DNA of 6,672 nucleotides from JACCZP01 sp050997195 (GCA_050997195.1 JBPCRE010000011.1:1-6672), one strand, 5' to 3'. Counted from the first letter of the stretch, positions 1-6,123 are shown. Numbers and translations are program-made. Notes: a model not told the origin generated them from the letters alone.

Positions 1-100
1 GGTTGCCGTTGGCGCTCTCGACCGCGCCGTGGACCTCGCTCGGGTCCACCTGACGCACCTGCTCCTTGACCTTGCGCATCAACTCCGCGGCGCTTGGCAT
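1..100 (-). CDS. 5' end of a possible rhodanese-like domain protein (partial)
   Basis: This gene reads leftward off the window edge; only the first 33 codons are present. It starts with ATG at 98-100 and begins MPSAAELMRKVKEQ, followed by a VDPSEVHGAVES segment. A charged N-terminal helix followed by 'V-D-P-x-E-V-H' resembles the opening of rhodanese (sulfurtransferase) domains, free-standing or attached to MoeB/ThiF-like enzymes, where a 'VDVREP' strand would follow just beyond the edge. That resemblance is from memory, and the catalytic Cys loop lies outside the window, so the product is tentative. The start is well supported: a GAGGAG ribosome binding site (110-115) sits nine bases upstream and a TATACT box (145-150) lies further up. 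No signal peptide is seen, so a cytoplasmic protein is expected. It is divergent from the SCO-like gene. Confidence 0.5.
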   Translation of the reverse strand, partial: MPSAAELMRKVKEQVRQVDPSEVHGAVESANGN

Positions 101-109
101 GGGCTCAAA

Positions 110-115
110 CTCCTC
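110..115 (-). promoter_or_regulatory. Ribosome binding site of the leftward partial gene
   Basis: Read on the minus strand this is GAGGAG, nine bases before the ATG at 98-100. It is the clearest Shine-Dalgarno site in the window. It contrasts with the SCO and repeat-protein genes, which have none. Confidence 0.6.
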
Positions 116-144
116 AATCTCGATCAGGTATTGGAACTTCAGAA

Positions 145-150
145 AGTATA
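145..150 (-). promoter_or_regulatory. Putative -10 box (TATACT) for the leftward partial gene
   Basis: Minus-strand TATACT matches the sigma70 -10 consensus at five of six positions. It sits in a short A/T-rich island (about 105-155) inside otherwise GC-rich DNA. It would give a leader of roughly 35-40 bases containing the GAGGAG site. No convincing -35 hexamer is visible 16-18 bases upstream. Confidence 0.45.
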
Positions 151-219
151 GCGATGGGGTGGGAGCCGGCCGGGCCGCCTGGGCGGGCCGCTCAGCCCCA
201 CTCCCGCAGACCTACTCTC

Positions 220-225
220 TACACT
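220..225 (+). promoter_or_regulatory. Putative -10 box (TACACT) for the SCO-like gene, probably leaderless
   Basis: TACACT ends eight bases before the ATG at 234, so transcription would begin at or within a base or two of the start codon. There is no Shine-Dalgarno sequence in the 20 bases before the ATG. Both facts fit a leaderless mRNA, which is common in Actinobacteria. No -35 consensus is recognisable. An overlapping TACTCT at 213-218 is an alternative. Confidence 0.4.
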
Positions 226-233
226 GACACGCG

Positions 234-857
234 ATGAATCCTCGCCTCGTCACCGCCCTCGCCGTGGCCGGAATCGTGTCGGCGGGGGCCATCGCGGTCG
301 GGGCCCTAGGCCAGCGCCGCGCCTCCGCAGAGCCCGTGGGCCTCTCTCCCGGCGTCATCGCGCCGGTGTCGCCCTTCGAGGGAGCCACCACGCCTCCAGG
401 GGTGCGGGCGCCCGACTTCACCCTCCGCGACCAGGACGGCGAGCCGGTGAGCATGCGGGCGCTGCGCGGGCGGCCCGTGGTGGTCACCTTCCTGCGCTCG
501 AAGTGCGACGAGAGCTGCGGGCCCCAGGCCCAACAGATCAAGGGCGCCCTGAACGACCTCGGGCGCGACGTGCCCGTGCTCGCGGTCTCGGTCGACCCCA
601 AGGAGGACACGCCCTCCGCGGCGCGGCACTTCCTCGAGGAGCAGGGCATGGTGGGACGCATGGACCTCGTGCTCGGCTCGCGCAAGGAGCTCCGGCCCCT
701 GTGGAAGGGCTTCGCCATCCAGCCGCAGGAGGGCAAGCTCGAGCATCAGGCGCGCATCGCGCTGATCGATGCGAGAGGGTTCCAGCGGGTGGGCTTCCCG
801 CTCGACCAGGCCACGCCGGAGCGGATCGCCCACGACCTGGCGGTGCTCGGGGCCTGA
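234..857 (+). CDS. SCO1/SenC family protein, membrane-anchored or secreted
   Basis: A 207-residue thioredoxin-fold protein. Residues 1-28 are a hydrophobic N-terminal segment that can act as membrane anchor or signal peptide; there is no lipobox Cys. The fold begins near residue 58 with 'RAPDFTLRDQDG', the entry typical of thioredoxin/peroxiredoxin/SCO proteins. A CDESC motif follows (C91, C95), matching the SCO CxxxC copper site. The third SCO ligand is visible as H171 in 'LEHQARIALID'. A strand with the SCO-like 'SVDPKEDTP' (119-127) lies between them. SCO proteins deliver copper to the CuA site of cytochrome c oxidase, or act as thiol-disulfide reductants, outside the membrane; which role applies here is not shown, because no oxidase gene is in the window. 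Length is normal for the family. The start is fixed by the signal sequence and the nearby -10 box. Convergent with the alpha/beta hydrolase. Confidence 0.88.
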   Translation: MNPRLVTALAVAGIVSAGAIAVGALGQRRASAEPVGLSPGVIAPVSPFEGATTPPGVRAPDFTLRDQDGEPVSMRALRGRPVVVTFLRSKCDESCGPQAQQIKGALNDLGRDVPVLAVSVDPKEDTPSAARHFLEEQGMVGRMDLVLGSRKELRPLWKGFAIQPQEGKLEHQARIALIDARGFQRVGFPLDQATPERIAHDLAVLGA

Positions 858-860
858 GGT

Positions 861-887
861 CCGGCGAGCCGCGGTCGGCCCTGCCGG
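861..887. terminator. Possible bidirectional hairpin between convergent genes
   Basis: The 38-base gap between the two convergent stop codons holds a nested inverted repeat. The outer arms are CCGGC (861-865) and GCCGG (883-887); the inner arms are GCCG (868-871) and CGGC (876-879) with a CGGT loop. There is no T-tract on either side, so intrinsic termination is uncertain. In GC-rich DNA such repeats also arise by chance. Confidence 0.3.
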
Positions 888-895
888 CGCCCTCG

Positions 896-1816
896 TCAGG
901 AAGCCTGCGAAGCGCCCTCGGGCACGGCGACCGCGCCGCGCCGCACGGTCTCGACGATCCCGTCGATGACCCGCGGCCACACCTCCCGGGGGAGGTCGTG
1001 GCCCATGCCGTCGATGGCGATCAGCTCGGCACCCTCGATCGACGCCGCCGTGGCCTCGCCGCCGGAGAAGGACACGAGCGGGTCCTCCCGACCGTGGATC
1101 ACGAGCGTCGGCACGCCGATGGCGCCGAGCCGCGGGGTGCGATCGCCCGAGGCGAAGATGCCCACGAGCTGGCGGCCGAAGCCGGCCGGGTCATAGGCGC
1201 GGTCGTAGGAAAGGGCGGCGCGCGTGCGCAGGCGCTCCTCGTCGAAGGGAAAGCCCGGAGAGCCGATCACGCGGAAGGTCTCGACCGTGGAGTCGATCAT
1301 CTCCTCCTTGCTCGAGGAGGGCGGCCGCAGGAGCGCCTGTACGGCCTCGGGGGTGGCCACGCCCACCTGCGGGTTACCCGTGGTGGACATGATCGACACG
1401 ACGCTGCGCACCCGCGCTGGGTGCTCGATGGCCAGGGTCTGGACGATCATCCCGCCCATCGAGACCCCGACGAAGTGCGCGGAGTCGAGCCCGAGCGAGT
1501 CGAGGAGCCCCGCGGCGTCGTCGGCCATGTCCTCGAGGCGGTAGGAGGCCGTGGAGAGGTCACCGCTCATGGCACCCTGAGGGTCGGGCGTCGGGGCGTC
1601 GTGGAGGTGGGTCGAGAGCCCGACGTCCCGGTTGTCGAAGCGCACGACGTGATGGCCGCGATCGGCGAGCTGCCCGCAGAAGTCGTCGTCCCAGCCGAGC
1701 ATCTGGGTGCCGAGGCCCATCACCAGGAGGACGGGCGGGTCGCCCGCGGACCCGAAGGCCTCGTAGGCGATCTCGATGCCGTTGGCGGACGCGGTCTGGA
1801 CGCTCACGGCGGGCAT
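896..1816 (-). CDS. Alpha/beta fold hydrolase
   Basis: A 306-residue protein with the full alpha/beta hydrolase signature. The oxyanion-hole strand is 'LLVMGLGTQ' (30-38), followed by 'RFDNRDVGLS' (59-68). The nucleophile elbow is GVSMGG with S119; the acid is D245 in 'HGREDP'; the histidine is H273 in 'GMGHDLP'. A cap region lies between about 150 and 215. Length and order match single-domain hydrolases of the RdmC-like esterase / epoxide hydrolase group, which act on esters, lactones or related bonds; the substrate cannot be read from sequence. No signal peptide is present, so it is probably cytoplasmic. The ATG at 1816 was chosen because family similarity starts at once after it; the frame stays open upstream, but that stretch overlaps the glycoside hydrolase gene and looks non-coding. 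No good ribosome binding site is seen. It lies 67 bases behind the glycoside hydrolase and may be co-transcribed with it. Confidence 0.87.
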   Translation of the reverse strand: MPAVSVQTASANGIEIAYEAFGSAGDPPVLLVMGLGTQMLGWDDDFCGQLADRGHHVVRFDNRDVGLSTHLHDAPTPDPQGAMSGDLSTASYRLEDMADDAAGLLDSLGLDSAHFVGVSMGGMIVQTLAIEHPARVRSVVSIMSTTGNPQVGVATPEAVQALLRPPSSSKEEMIDSTVETFRVIGSPGFPFDEERLRTRAALSYDRAYDPAGFGRQLVGIFASGDRTPRLGAIGVPTLVIHGREDPLVSFSGGEATAASIEGAELIAIDGMGHDLPREVWPRVIDGIVETVRRGAVAVPEGASQAS

Positions 1817-1883
1817 GTTGGCAGGCCGCCGCGGAGGGGGCGGTGCCTGGCTGTCAGAGAACGCGCGCTTCCGCGTGATTAGG

Positions 1884-3068
1884 TCAGGCGCCCGGCAGCG
1901 TGCGCCACGCGTGCCAGGCCGGGCGCGGCGGGCCGGGGCGGCCCGCGCTGAAGTCGAAGTCGTCGCGCAGGGCGGAGCGGAAGGTGACTCCCGTCGCGTC
2001 GTTGAGCGCATGCTGGGTCCAGAGCACCACGTCGGCCTGCTCGCGCATCTCGTAGAAGTTCCGGTAGATCTTCTCCGCCTGCTCGTCGCGCACGGCGGGG
2101 TCCGCGGAGCCGGTGCTCATGTTGAAGCCGGCCTCGGTGAGGTACACGTCGCGGTCGCCTCCGCCCTTCCAGTTCTTGGCGTAGAGGAGATCGATCACCT
2201 CGCGGGCGCGACTGGTCTCCCGGGTGACCTCGCGGGCCACGTCGCGGTAGTTGTGAAGGGACCAGTGCACCGGCACCCGGGGCACGAAGCCGGCGAGGGC
2301 GTCGAGCGTGCGCTCGGTGAAGAGCCGCCAGTCCGTGCGCGCCGCGGCCGTGTAGCTGTCGGTGGGGTCGGGGGAGTCGAGCGTCCCGGGAGCCAGGATG
2401 CGCTGCCCGCCCCACTGGAAGGAGAGCGCCTCGGCGGTCCGCACCATCTCGGCCACCCGCAGGTGGATGTCGGCCTGCGGCCAGAGGATCGTGTTCGGCT
2501 CGTTGCAGATCTCGATGGCCTCGATCCAGGCACCCGAGGGATTGCCGAGGCGCGGGTCGTAGCCGCTCGCCTTCTCGCCGTTCCGAGGTTCGTGCGGTCC
2601 CTCGGGGTTCACCCCGGCGCCTCGCTTGTAGCGCGCCGACACGTGGCTCACGAACCACGCCCACGGGCCGTCCGGCGAGAGATCGGTGGGCACCTTCTGG
2701 TACTTCGTCTTCTGCGAGTTGGAGTACGAGGGGTCGGTGCCCGTGGCCCCGCTCGACCAGGGCGGGTAGGGGTCGGCGAGCGTGAGGATGACCCGCACCC
2801 CGTCCGCGTTGGCCGCGGCCACCTCGTCGTCGAGCCCTCGGAACCACTTGAGGTCGCGGGGAGCCGTGTTGAGATCGATCCACGACGCGGCACGGCTCGT
2901 GGGCTGGCTGAGCTCCTGGAAGTCGTTCCAGGGCAGCCCGATCTTGATCCAGGTAGTGCGGCTCTCGTCGCGGAGGAACTCCCGGTTGCCCCACAGCCGG
3001 TAGTCGTTCTCGTGCTCTCCCCACCGCGGGGGCGGCAGCGAGAGGGCCTTGGCGAGGGGGTTGGCCAC
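1884..3068 (-). CDS. Clan GH-A glycoside hydrolase-like TIM-barrel protein
   Basis: A 394-residue single-domain protein. Features typical of clan GH-A barrels (GH5, GH39 and relatives) are in the right order: 'WIKIGLPW' (40-47), 'VRVILTLADPYPPW' (91-104) as an early strand, 'EAIEICNEPN' (183-192) with the NEP acid/base E190, 'WSLHNYRD' (269-276) with the common H-x-Y at the end of a strand, 'VYLTEAGFN' (308-316) with E312 as expected nucleophile, and 'VVLWTQ' (347-352) with the late-barrel Trp. These predict retaining hydrolysis of a beta-glycoside; the sugar is unknown. The start is GTG at 3068. There is no signal peptide, which is odd for a polysaccharide-active enzyme. The ORF cannot extend further, because an in-frame TGA (3078-3080) ends the upstream Tat-signal gene only three codons before. 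Translation is probably coupled, as no good ribosome binding site is visible. The exact family was not assigned. Confidence 0.78.
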   Translation of the reverse strand: MANPLAKALSLPPPRWGEHENDYRLWGNREFLRDESRTTWIKIGLPWNDFQELSQPTSRAASWIDLNTAPRDLKWFRGLDDEVAAANADGVRVILTLADPYPPWSSGATGTDPSYSNSQKTKYQKVPTDLSPDGPWAWFVSHVSARYKRGAGVNPEGPHEPRNGEKASGYDPRLGNPSGAWIEAIEICNEPNTILWPQADIHLRVAEMVRTAEALSFQWGGQRILAPGTLDSPDPTDSYTAAARTDWRLFTERTLDALAGFVPRVPVHWSLHNYRDVAREVTRETSRAREVIDLLYAKNWKGGGDRDVYLTEAGFNMSTGSADPAVRDEQAEKIYRNFYEMREQADVVLWTQHALNDATGVTFRSALRDDFDFSAGRPGPPRPAWHAWRTLPGA

Positions 3069-3077
3069 GCTCGCAGC

Positions 3078-3656
3078 TCAGACGGCGAGGGCCGCGGCGT
3101 CGAAGCGCAGCCAGTCGGGGTAGAAGGGCGCGGCGGCGAGCGTCACGGCCGCCTGGACCAGCCGGGCGCGGGTCGGCGGCTGACCGGGACGCGGCGCCTC
3201 CGTGGTTCGGAGTCGCTGGCGGAGCAGCTCGAGCCGCGCGGGCACGGGCCAGGAGGTGAAGGCGCCCGGCTCCCCCGGACCCTCCACCGCGGCGAGCATG
3301 GCGTCGATGTTGGCCCGAGCCGTCTCCGACTCGGCCGTGTAACGCGCGGCCATCTCGTCGGTGAGCGCAGAGGCTCGCGAAGCCCTCACCGCGTCGAGAG
3401 CCGGCGACGCGGCGAGTGCCTCGATTAGCGCGGCGTGCACCCGGCGCTGGTTGGGAGTGAGCTCGGCGCCGGGGCCGGCCGCGGTGTTCGGCGGCTCCGC
3501 CCCGAGAGGGAGGAGGGAGACCGTGCCGGCGGCGAGAGCCACCCCTCCCGCGCGCTTGAGGAAGGTGCGGCGGTCGAGGAACCGTGGGGCCGAGGCGGGG
3601 CCCCGGGACGACGATGGGTCCCGGGCGGCGGAGGGGTGCGAGAGGCTCGTACGCAA
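3078..3656 (-). CDS. Small Tat-signal protein of unknown function
   Basis: A protein of about 192 residues with a twin-arginine signal: D28-R29-R30-T31-F32-L33-K34 followed by the hydrophobic stretch 'AGGVALAAGTVSLLPLG' (36-52). This predicts export of a folded protein through the Tat pathway. The mature part (about 55-192) is Ala-rich and mostly helical; its start 'ELTPNQRRVHAALIEAL' and end 'LAAAPFYPDWLRFD' vaguely recall small Tat-carrying partner subunits such as the gluconate 2-dehydrogenase subunit 3 type. That similarity is weak, and no family is assigned. TTG at 3656 is the only start codon between the divergent promoter and the RR motif, and an upstream ATG (3812) would overlap the divergent gene; the start is therefore inferred. 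The protein ends at a TGA that lies in frame with, and 9 bases before, the glycoside hydrolase. The n-region of 27 residues before the RR is long and Ser/Pro-rich. Confidence 0.68.
   Translation of the reverse strand: MRTSLSHPSAARDPSSSRGPASAPRFLDRRTFLKRAGGVALAAGTVSLLPLGAEPPNTAAGPGAELTPNQRRVHAALIEALAASPALDAVRASRASALTDEMAARYTAESETARANIDAMLAAVEGPGEPGAFTSWPVPARLELLRQRLRTTEAPRPGQPPTRARLVQAAVTLAAAPFYPDWLRFDAAALAV
3602..3625. repeat. Perfect 8-bp inverted repeat in the start of the Tat gene
   Basis: CCCGGGAC (3602-3609) and GTCCCGGG (3618-3625) are exact reverse complements around an 8-base loop. It lies 32-55 bases into the Tat-protein reading frame, in the n-region of its signal. In mRNA it would be a stable all-but-two G:C hairpin just after the start codon. 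It could be structural RNA, an operator, or chance in GC-rich DNA. Confidence 0.45.
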
Positions 3657-3661
3657 GAGGA

Positions 3662-3676
3662 ATTCGAATCTATACT
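3662..3676. promoter_or_regulatory. Overlapping divergent -10 boxes with central palindrome
   Basis: This A/T-rich island lies in the only 26 bases between the divergent starts TTG (3656, minus) and GTG (3683, plus). On the plus strand TATACT (3671-3676) ends six bases before the GTG, placing the transcript start on the start codon. On the minus strand TATAGA (3669-3674), or TAGATT (3667-3672), points at the TTG 10-12 bases further on. The two boxes overlap, so the promoters should compete for polymerase. A perfect palindrome ATTCGAAT (3662-3669) adjoins them and could be an operator. No -35 consensus was recognised on either side. Confidence 0.5.
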
Positions 3677-3682
3677 GCGAGG

Positions 3683-6094
3683 GTGCTCGCTGCGCGCGCA
3701 CCGGACGCGACTCCAGCGACCTCGCAGGGTAGCCTCGGCATCCGCGGGCGTCGCACCCTCTCACTCGCGGCCGTGATGCTCCTGCTCGGCGCCGCGCCGG
3801 CCACCGCCGCACCCACCTGGCTCACGCCGGCGAGCCCGCCGAGCTGGCTCGGCTCGCTCGAGCTGAGCCCCTCGACGCCGTCGGCCCAGAACGCCTTCGA
3901 TCCGGACGTGGCGATGGCCCCGTCGGGTGACGCGATCGTGGTGTGGCACCGCTTCGACGGCTTGCAGACGCGGGCCCAGTGGACGGCCCGTCGCGCCGCC
4001 GGCTCCTTCGCTCCCGCCGCGGCTCTCTCGCCCTCCGGCGAAGCGGCGCTCGACCCGCGCGTGGGGGTTGACGCTGACGGGGCGGCCACCGCCGTGTGGC
4101 GCGGCTCGTCGGCCGGCGGTCGATCCGTGATCCGCGCCGCCACCCGCCCGGCCGCGGGCGGCGGCTTCGGGGCACCCGCGACCCTCTCCGTCGACGGCCA
4201 CGACGCCCGCGAGCCCGATCTGGCCGTGGCCCCGAACGGCGCCGCGGTGGCGGTATGGAGCCGCTTCGACGGCACCCGTCACGTGATCGAGGCCGCCGCC
4301 CGCCCCGCCGGTGGAGTGTTCGGGCCGGCCGAGCGCGTATCCGAGGCCGGGCAGAACGCGGAGGCCCCGCGCGTGGAGATGGATGCGGAGGGCGGGGCTC
4401 TCGTGGCCTGGAGCCGCCGCGGGTCGGGCGGGGACTGGGTAGTCGAGGCGCGCGGCCGCTCGAAGGCGGGTGGCTTCGGAGCGGCGGAGGCTCTCTCGGC
4501 CCCCGGCGCCGACGCCGGCGAGGTCGACGTGGCGATGTCCGGCGACGGCACCGCCGCGGTGGCGTGGACTCGCGCGGGCCGGGTGCAGGCGGCCACTCGA
4601 TCGGCCACCGGGAGCTTCGGGGCGCCGGCCGACCTCTCGGCGGCCCCCGGGTTCCTCGGGGCGCGCTACCGCGACCCGTCCGCGCGCGATCCCCGAGTGG
4701 CCGTCGGCGCGGGTGGTGCGGCCACCGCGGTGTGGACCCGCCTCGACGGAGACGTCGCCGTGGTCCAAGCGTCCACCCGCTCCTCGGGCGCCGGATGGAG
4801 CTCCCCGAGCACCATCTCCGCGGCGGGCTTCGAGGCCGAGCAGCCGCAGGTGGCCGCCGACGGACGCGGCAACGCCACGGCGACGTGGGTGCGGGCCCAG
4901 GGCATCGACCGCACGGTGCTGGCCGCGCGAAGGACCTCCGACGGTTCGTTCGGCGCTCCCACCGCGATCTCCACCTCTGGAGAGGGTGGTCACCTCCCGC
5001 GCCTCGCCTTCGACGCCGAGGGCAACGCCACCGCGGCCTGGTTCCACACCACGACCTCGATCGGGCAGGCGGTGAACGTCCAGGGCGCCGGCTTCGACGC
5101 CGCGGGTCCCGAGCTTCGCGACCTCCGCGTCCCGCCGGTGACCTCGGCCGGCGCCTCGACGTCCTTCTCGGTGTCGCCGTTCGACGTCTGGTCGCCCGCG
5201 GCCGCGTCGGGGACGAGCTGGGACTTCGGGGACGGCTCGTCCTCCACCGGCACGGCGGTCTCGCACACCTACGCCGCCGCCGGGACCTACACGGTGCGGG
5301 TGAGCTCCACCGACGCGGTGGGCAACGTGACCTCGACCACCAGGCCCATCGAGGTGGCGCCCGCGTCGACGCCGGGAACGGGCTCGGGCGCCGAGCCGCC
5401 GCCCTCGGAGACTACGACGACCACGCCCGCGCCTCCGCCGCCGACCACCACCACCACGACGACGACCCCGGCGCCTCCGCCCACCACCACGACCTCGCCC
5501 GCTCCTCCTCCGCCAACTACCACGACCACGACCACGCCCGCTCCTCCGCCGACGACCACCACTACGTCGCCGCCGCCCCCGACCACGACGACCAGCACGA
5601 CCCCGGCCCCGCCGCCGACCACGACCACGGCCGCCCCGCCGCCCGCCGGGCCGAGCGCACCGGCGCCGAGCGGCGAGGGAGGCTCGGCCGGGAGCTCCGA
5701 CGGCGGCGCCCCTCCCCCGGCGTCCGCTCCGCTCCTCACCCCGCCCACTCCCACCCCCGGGCCGCGCGCCGCCCCCAACGTGTCCGTCTCCGTGCCTGCC
5801 GCCACGCGGCGCATCCGCGCCGTGCTGGCCCGCGGGCTGCGCGTGCGCGTGGTCTGCTCGGAGGCCTGCACCGTGTCCTCGAAGCTCGTGCTCACCCGGG
5901 GCCGCGTGGTGGCCGGCCGAGGCTCGCGCCGGCTCGCCCCCCGACAATCGACCGAGGTCGTCCTCCGGCTCACACGCCGCGGTCGAGCCACGCTCCGGCG
6001 GGCGCGCCGCGTGACGGCCGAGCTCCGCACGGGCGTGGCCGACGGCACGGGCAACGCCACACCGACGGCCACTCGCTTCGTGCTGCGCCGCTGA
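3683..6094 (+). CDS. Secreted repeat protein: eight-repeat propeller-like region, PKD domain, Thr/Pro linker, CxxxC C-terminal module
   Basis: An 803-residue extracellular protein; no enzyme motif was found. Residues 21-43 form a Sec signal: RGRR, then a hydrophobic core, with cleavage expected after A42 or A43. Residues 74-470 hold eight repeats of about 51-56 residues with the pattern 'P-x-V-A-x-D-x-x-G-x-A-x-A-V-W-x-R', then 'R-x-x-x-G-x-F-G-x-P-x-x-L-S'; this looks like a beta-propeller. Residues 480-558 are a PKD domain with the hallmark WDFGDG (513-518) and 'HTYAAAGTYTV' (528-538). Residues 571-657 are a Thr/Pro linker. Residues 698-803 are an Arg-rich beta module with C725 and C729, known to me from Thermoleophilia surface proteins, possibly a wall- or surface-associated domain. 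GTG 3683 was chosen because TATACT ends six bases upstream and the signal peptide follows; the frame is open further upstream but that stretch overlaps the Tat gene. A role in binding polymers or surfaces is inference. Confidence 0.82.
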   Translation: MLAARAPDATPATSQGSLGIRGRRTLSLAAVMLLLGAAPATAAPTWLTPASPPSWLGSLELSPSTPSAQNAFDPDVAMAPSGDAIVVWHRFDGLQTRAQWTARRAAGSFAPAAALSPSGEAALDPRVGVDADGAATAVWRGSSAGGRSVIRAATRPAAGGGFGAPATLSVDGHDAREPDLAVAPNGAAVAVWSRFDGTRHVIEAAARPAGGVFGPAERVSEAGQNAEAPRVEMDAEGGALVAWSRRGSGGDWVVEARGRSKAGGFGAAEALSAPGADAGEVDVAMSGDGTAAVAWTRAGRVQAATRSATGSFGAPADLSAAPGFLGARYRDPSARDPRVAVGAGGAATAVWTRLDGDVAVVQASTRSSGAGWSSPSTISAAGFEAEQPQVAADGRGNATATWVRAQGIDRTVLAARRTSDGSFGAPTAISTSGEGGHLPRLAFDAEGNATAAWFHTTTSIGQAVNVQGAGFDAAGPELRDLRVPPVTSAGASTSFSVSPFDVWSPAAASGTSWDFGDGSSSTGTAVSHTYAAAGTYTVRVSSTDAVGNVTSTTRPIEVAPASTPGTGSGAEPPPSETTTTTPAPPPPTTTTTTTTPAPPPTTTTSPAPPPPTTTTTTTPAPPPTTTTTSPPPPTTTTSTTPAPPPTTTTAAPPPAGPSAPAPSGEGGSAGSSDGGAPPPASAPLLTPPTPTPGPRAAPNVSVSVPAATRRIRAVLARGLRVRVVCSEACTVSSKLVLTRGRVVAGRGSRRLAPRQSTEVVLRLTRRGRATLRRARRVTAELRTGVADGTGNATPTATRFVLRR
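3902..5092 (+). repeat. Eight tandem repeats of about 52 codons in the secreted protein
   Basis: The conserved strand pair (P-x-V/L-A ... G-x-A-x-A-V/A-W) begins at residues 74, 125, 178, 229, 281, 337, 388 and 439, giving spacings of 51, 53, 51, 52, 56, 51 and 51. Each Trp is the last strong residue of a strand, and a looser 'GxFGxPxxLS' segment precedes the next unit. The fourth-to-fifth region lacks the leading Pro, and the sixth unit is preceded by a longer loop. Copies differ clearly at the DNA level, so this is an old protein repeat and not a recent DNA duplication. Confidence 0.75.
5411..5641 (+). repeat. Thr/Pro-coding triplet repeat (ACN-rich microsatellite-like tract)
   Basis: About 77 codons encode runs of four to nine Thr separated by Pro-rich blocks such as PAPPP. 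At DNA level it is an imperfect ACC/ACG triplet tract broken by CCN codons. In the protein it is an extended, flexible, possibly O-glycosylated linker between the PKD domain and the C-terminal module. Mixed synonymous Thr codons suggest selection for the amino acids, with some past slippage. Confidence 0.75.
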
Positions 6095-6116
6095 CGCTCG
6101 ACCCGACCAGCGTCCG

Positions 6117-6123
6117 TTATCCT
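6117..6123 (+). promoter_or_regulatory. Possible -10 region (TTATCCT) of the Rrf2-suf operon
   Basis: TATCCT (6118-6123) matches four of six -10 positions and overlaps the left arm of the inverted repeat at 6121-6137. TCGACC (6098-6103) could be a poor -35 but the spacing is short. A second candidate, TATTCC (6138-6143), ends six to nine bases before the TTG/ATG starts and would make the message leaderless. The promoter position is therefore uncertain. Confidence 0.3.

Noticed and set aside
124..130. TCAGGTA, matching part of the Rrf2 operator at 6129-6135, upstream of the rhodanese-like gene
   Set aside because: Only seven bases agree and the left arm (CCTACC) is missing, so a shared Fe-S regulon site is not supported.
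1861..1876. ACGCG / CGCGT inverted repeat between the glycoside hydrolase and alpha/beta hydrolase, as a terminator
   Set aside because: The stem is only five bases, there is no T-tract, and the 67-base gap fits co-transcription equally well.
503..1882. Long plus-strand frame across the SCO and alpha/beta hydrolase region
   Set aside because: It overlaps two well-supported genes in other frames and its protein is Arg/Gly/Ala-rich with no recognisable motif.
1776..3428. A 550-codon plus-strand frame opposite the glycoside hydrolase and Tat gene
   Set aside because: It is antisense to genes with intact catalytic and signal motifs and shows no domain features itself.
5405..5650. Repeat tract considered as a CRISPR array or tandem DNA repeat element
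   Set aside because: It is a triplet-based Thr/Pro coding tract in frame with the gene; there are no regular repeats with unique spacers.
3761..5947. A 728-codon open frame on the minus strand opposite the secreted repeat protein, and other long antisense frames
   Set aside because: The translation is an Arg/Gly-rich low-complexity string with no domain, as expected opposite a GC-rich gene. The plus-strand frame has a signal peptide, regular repeats and a PKD domain.
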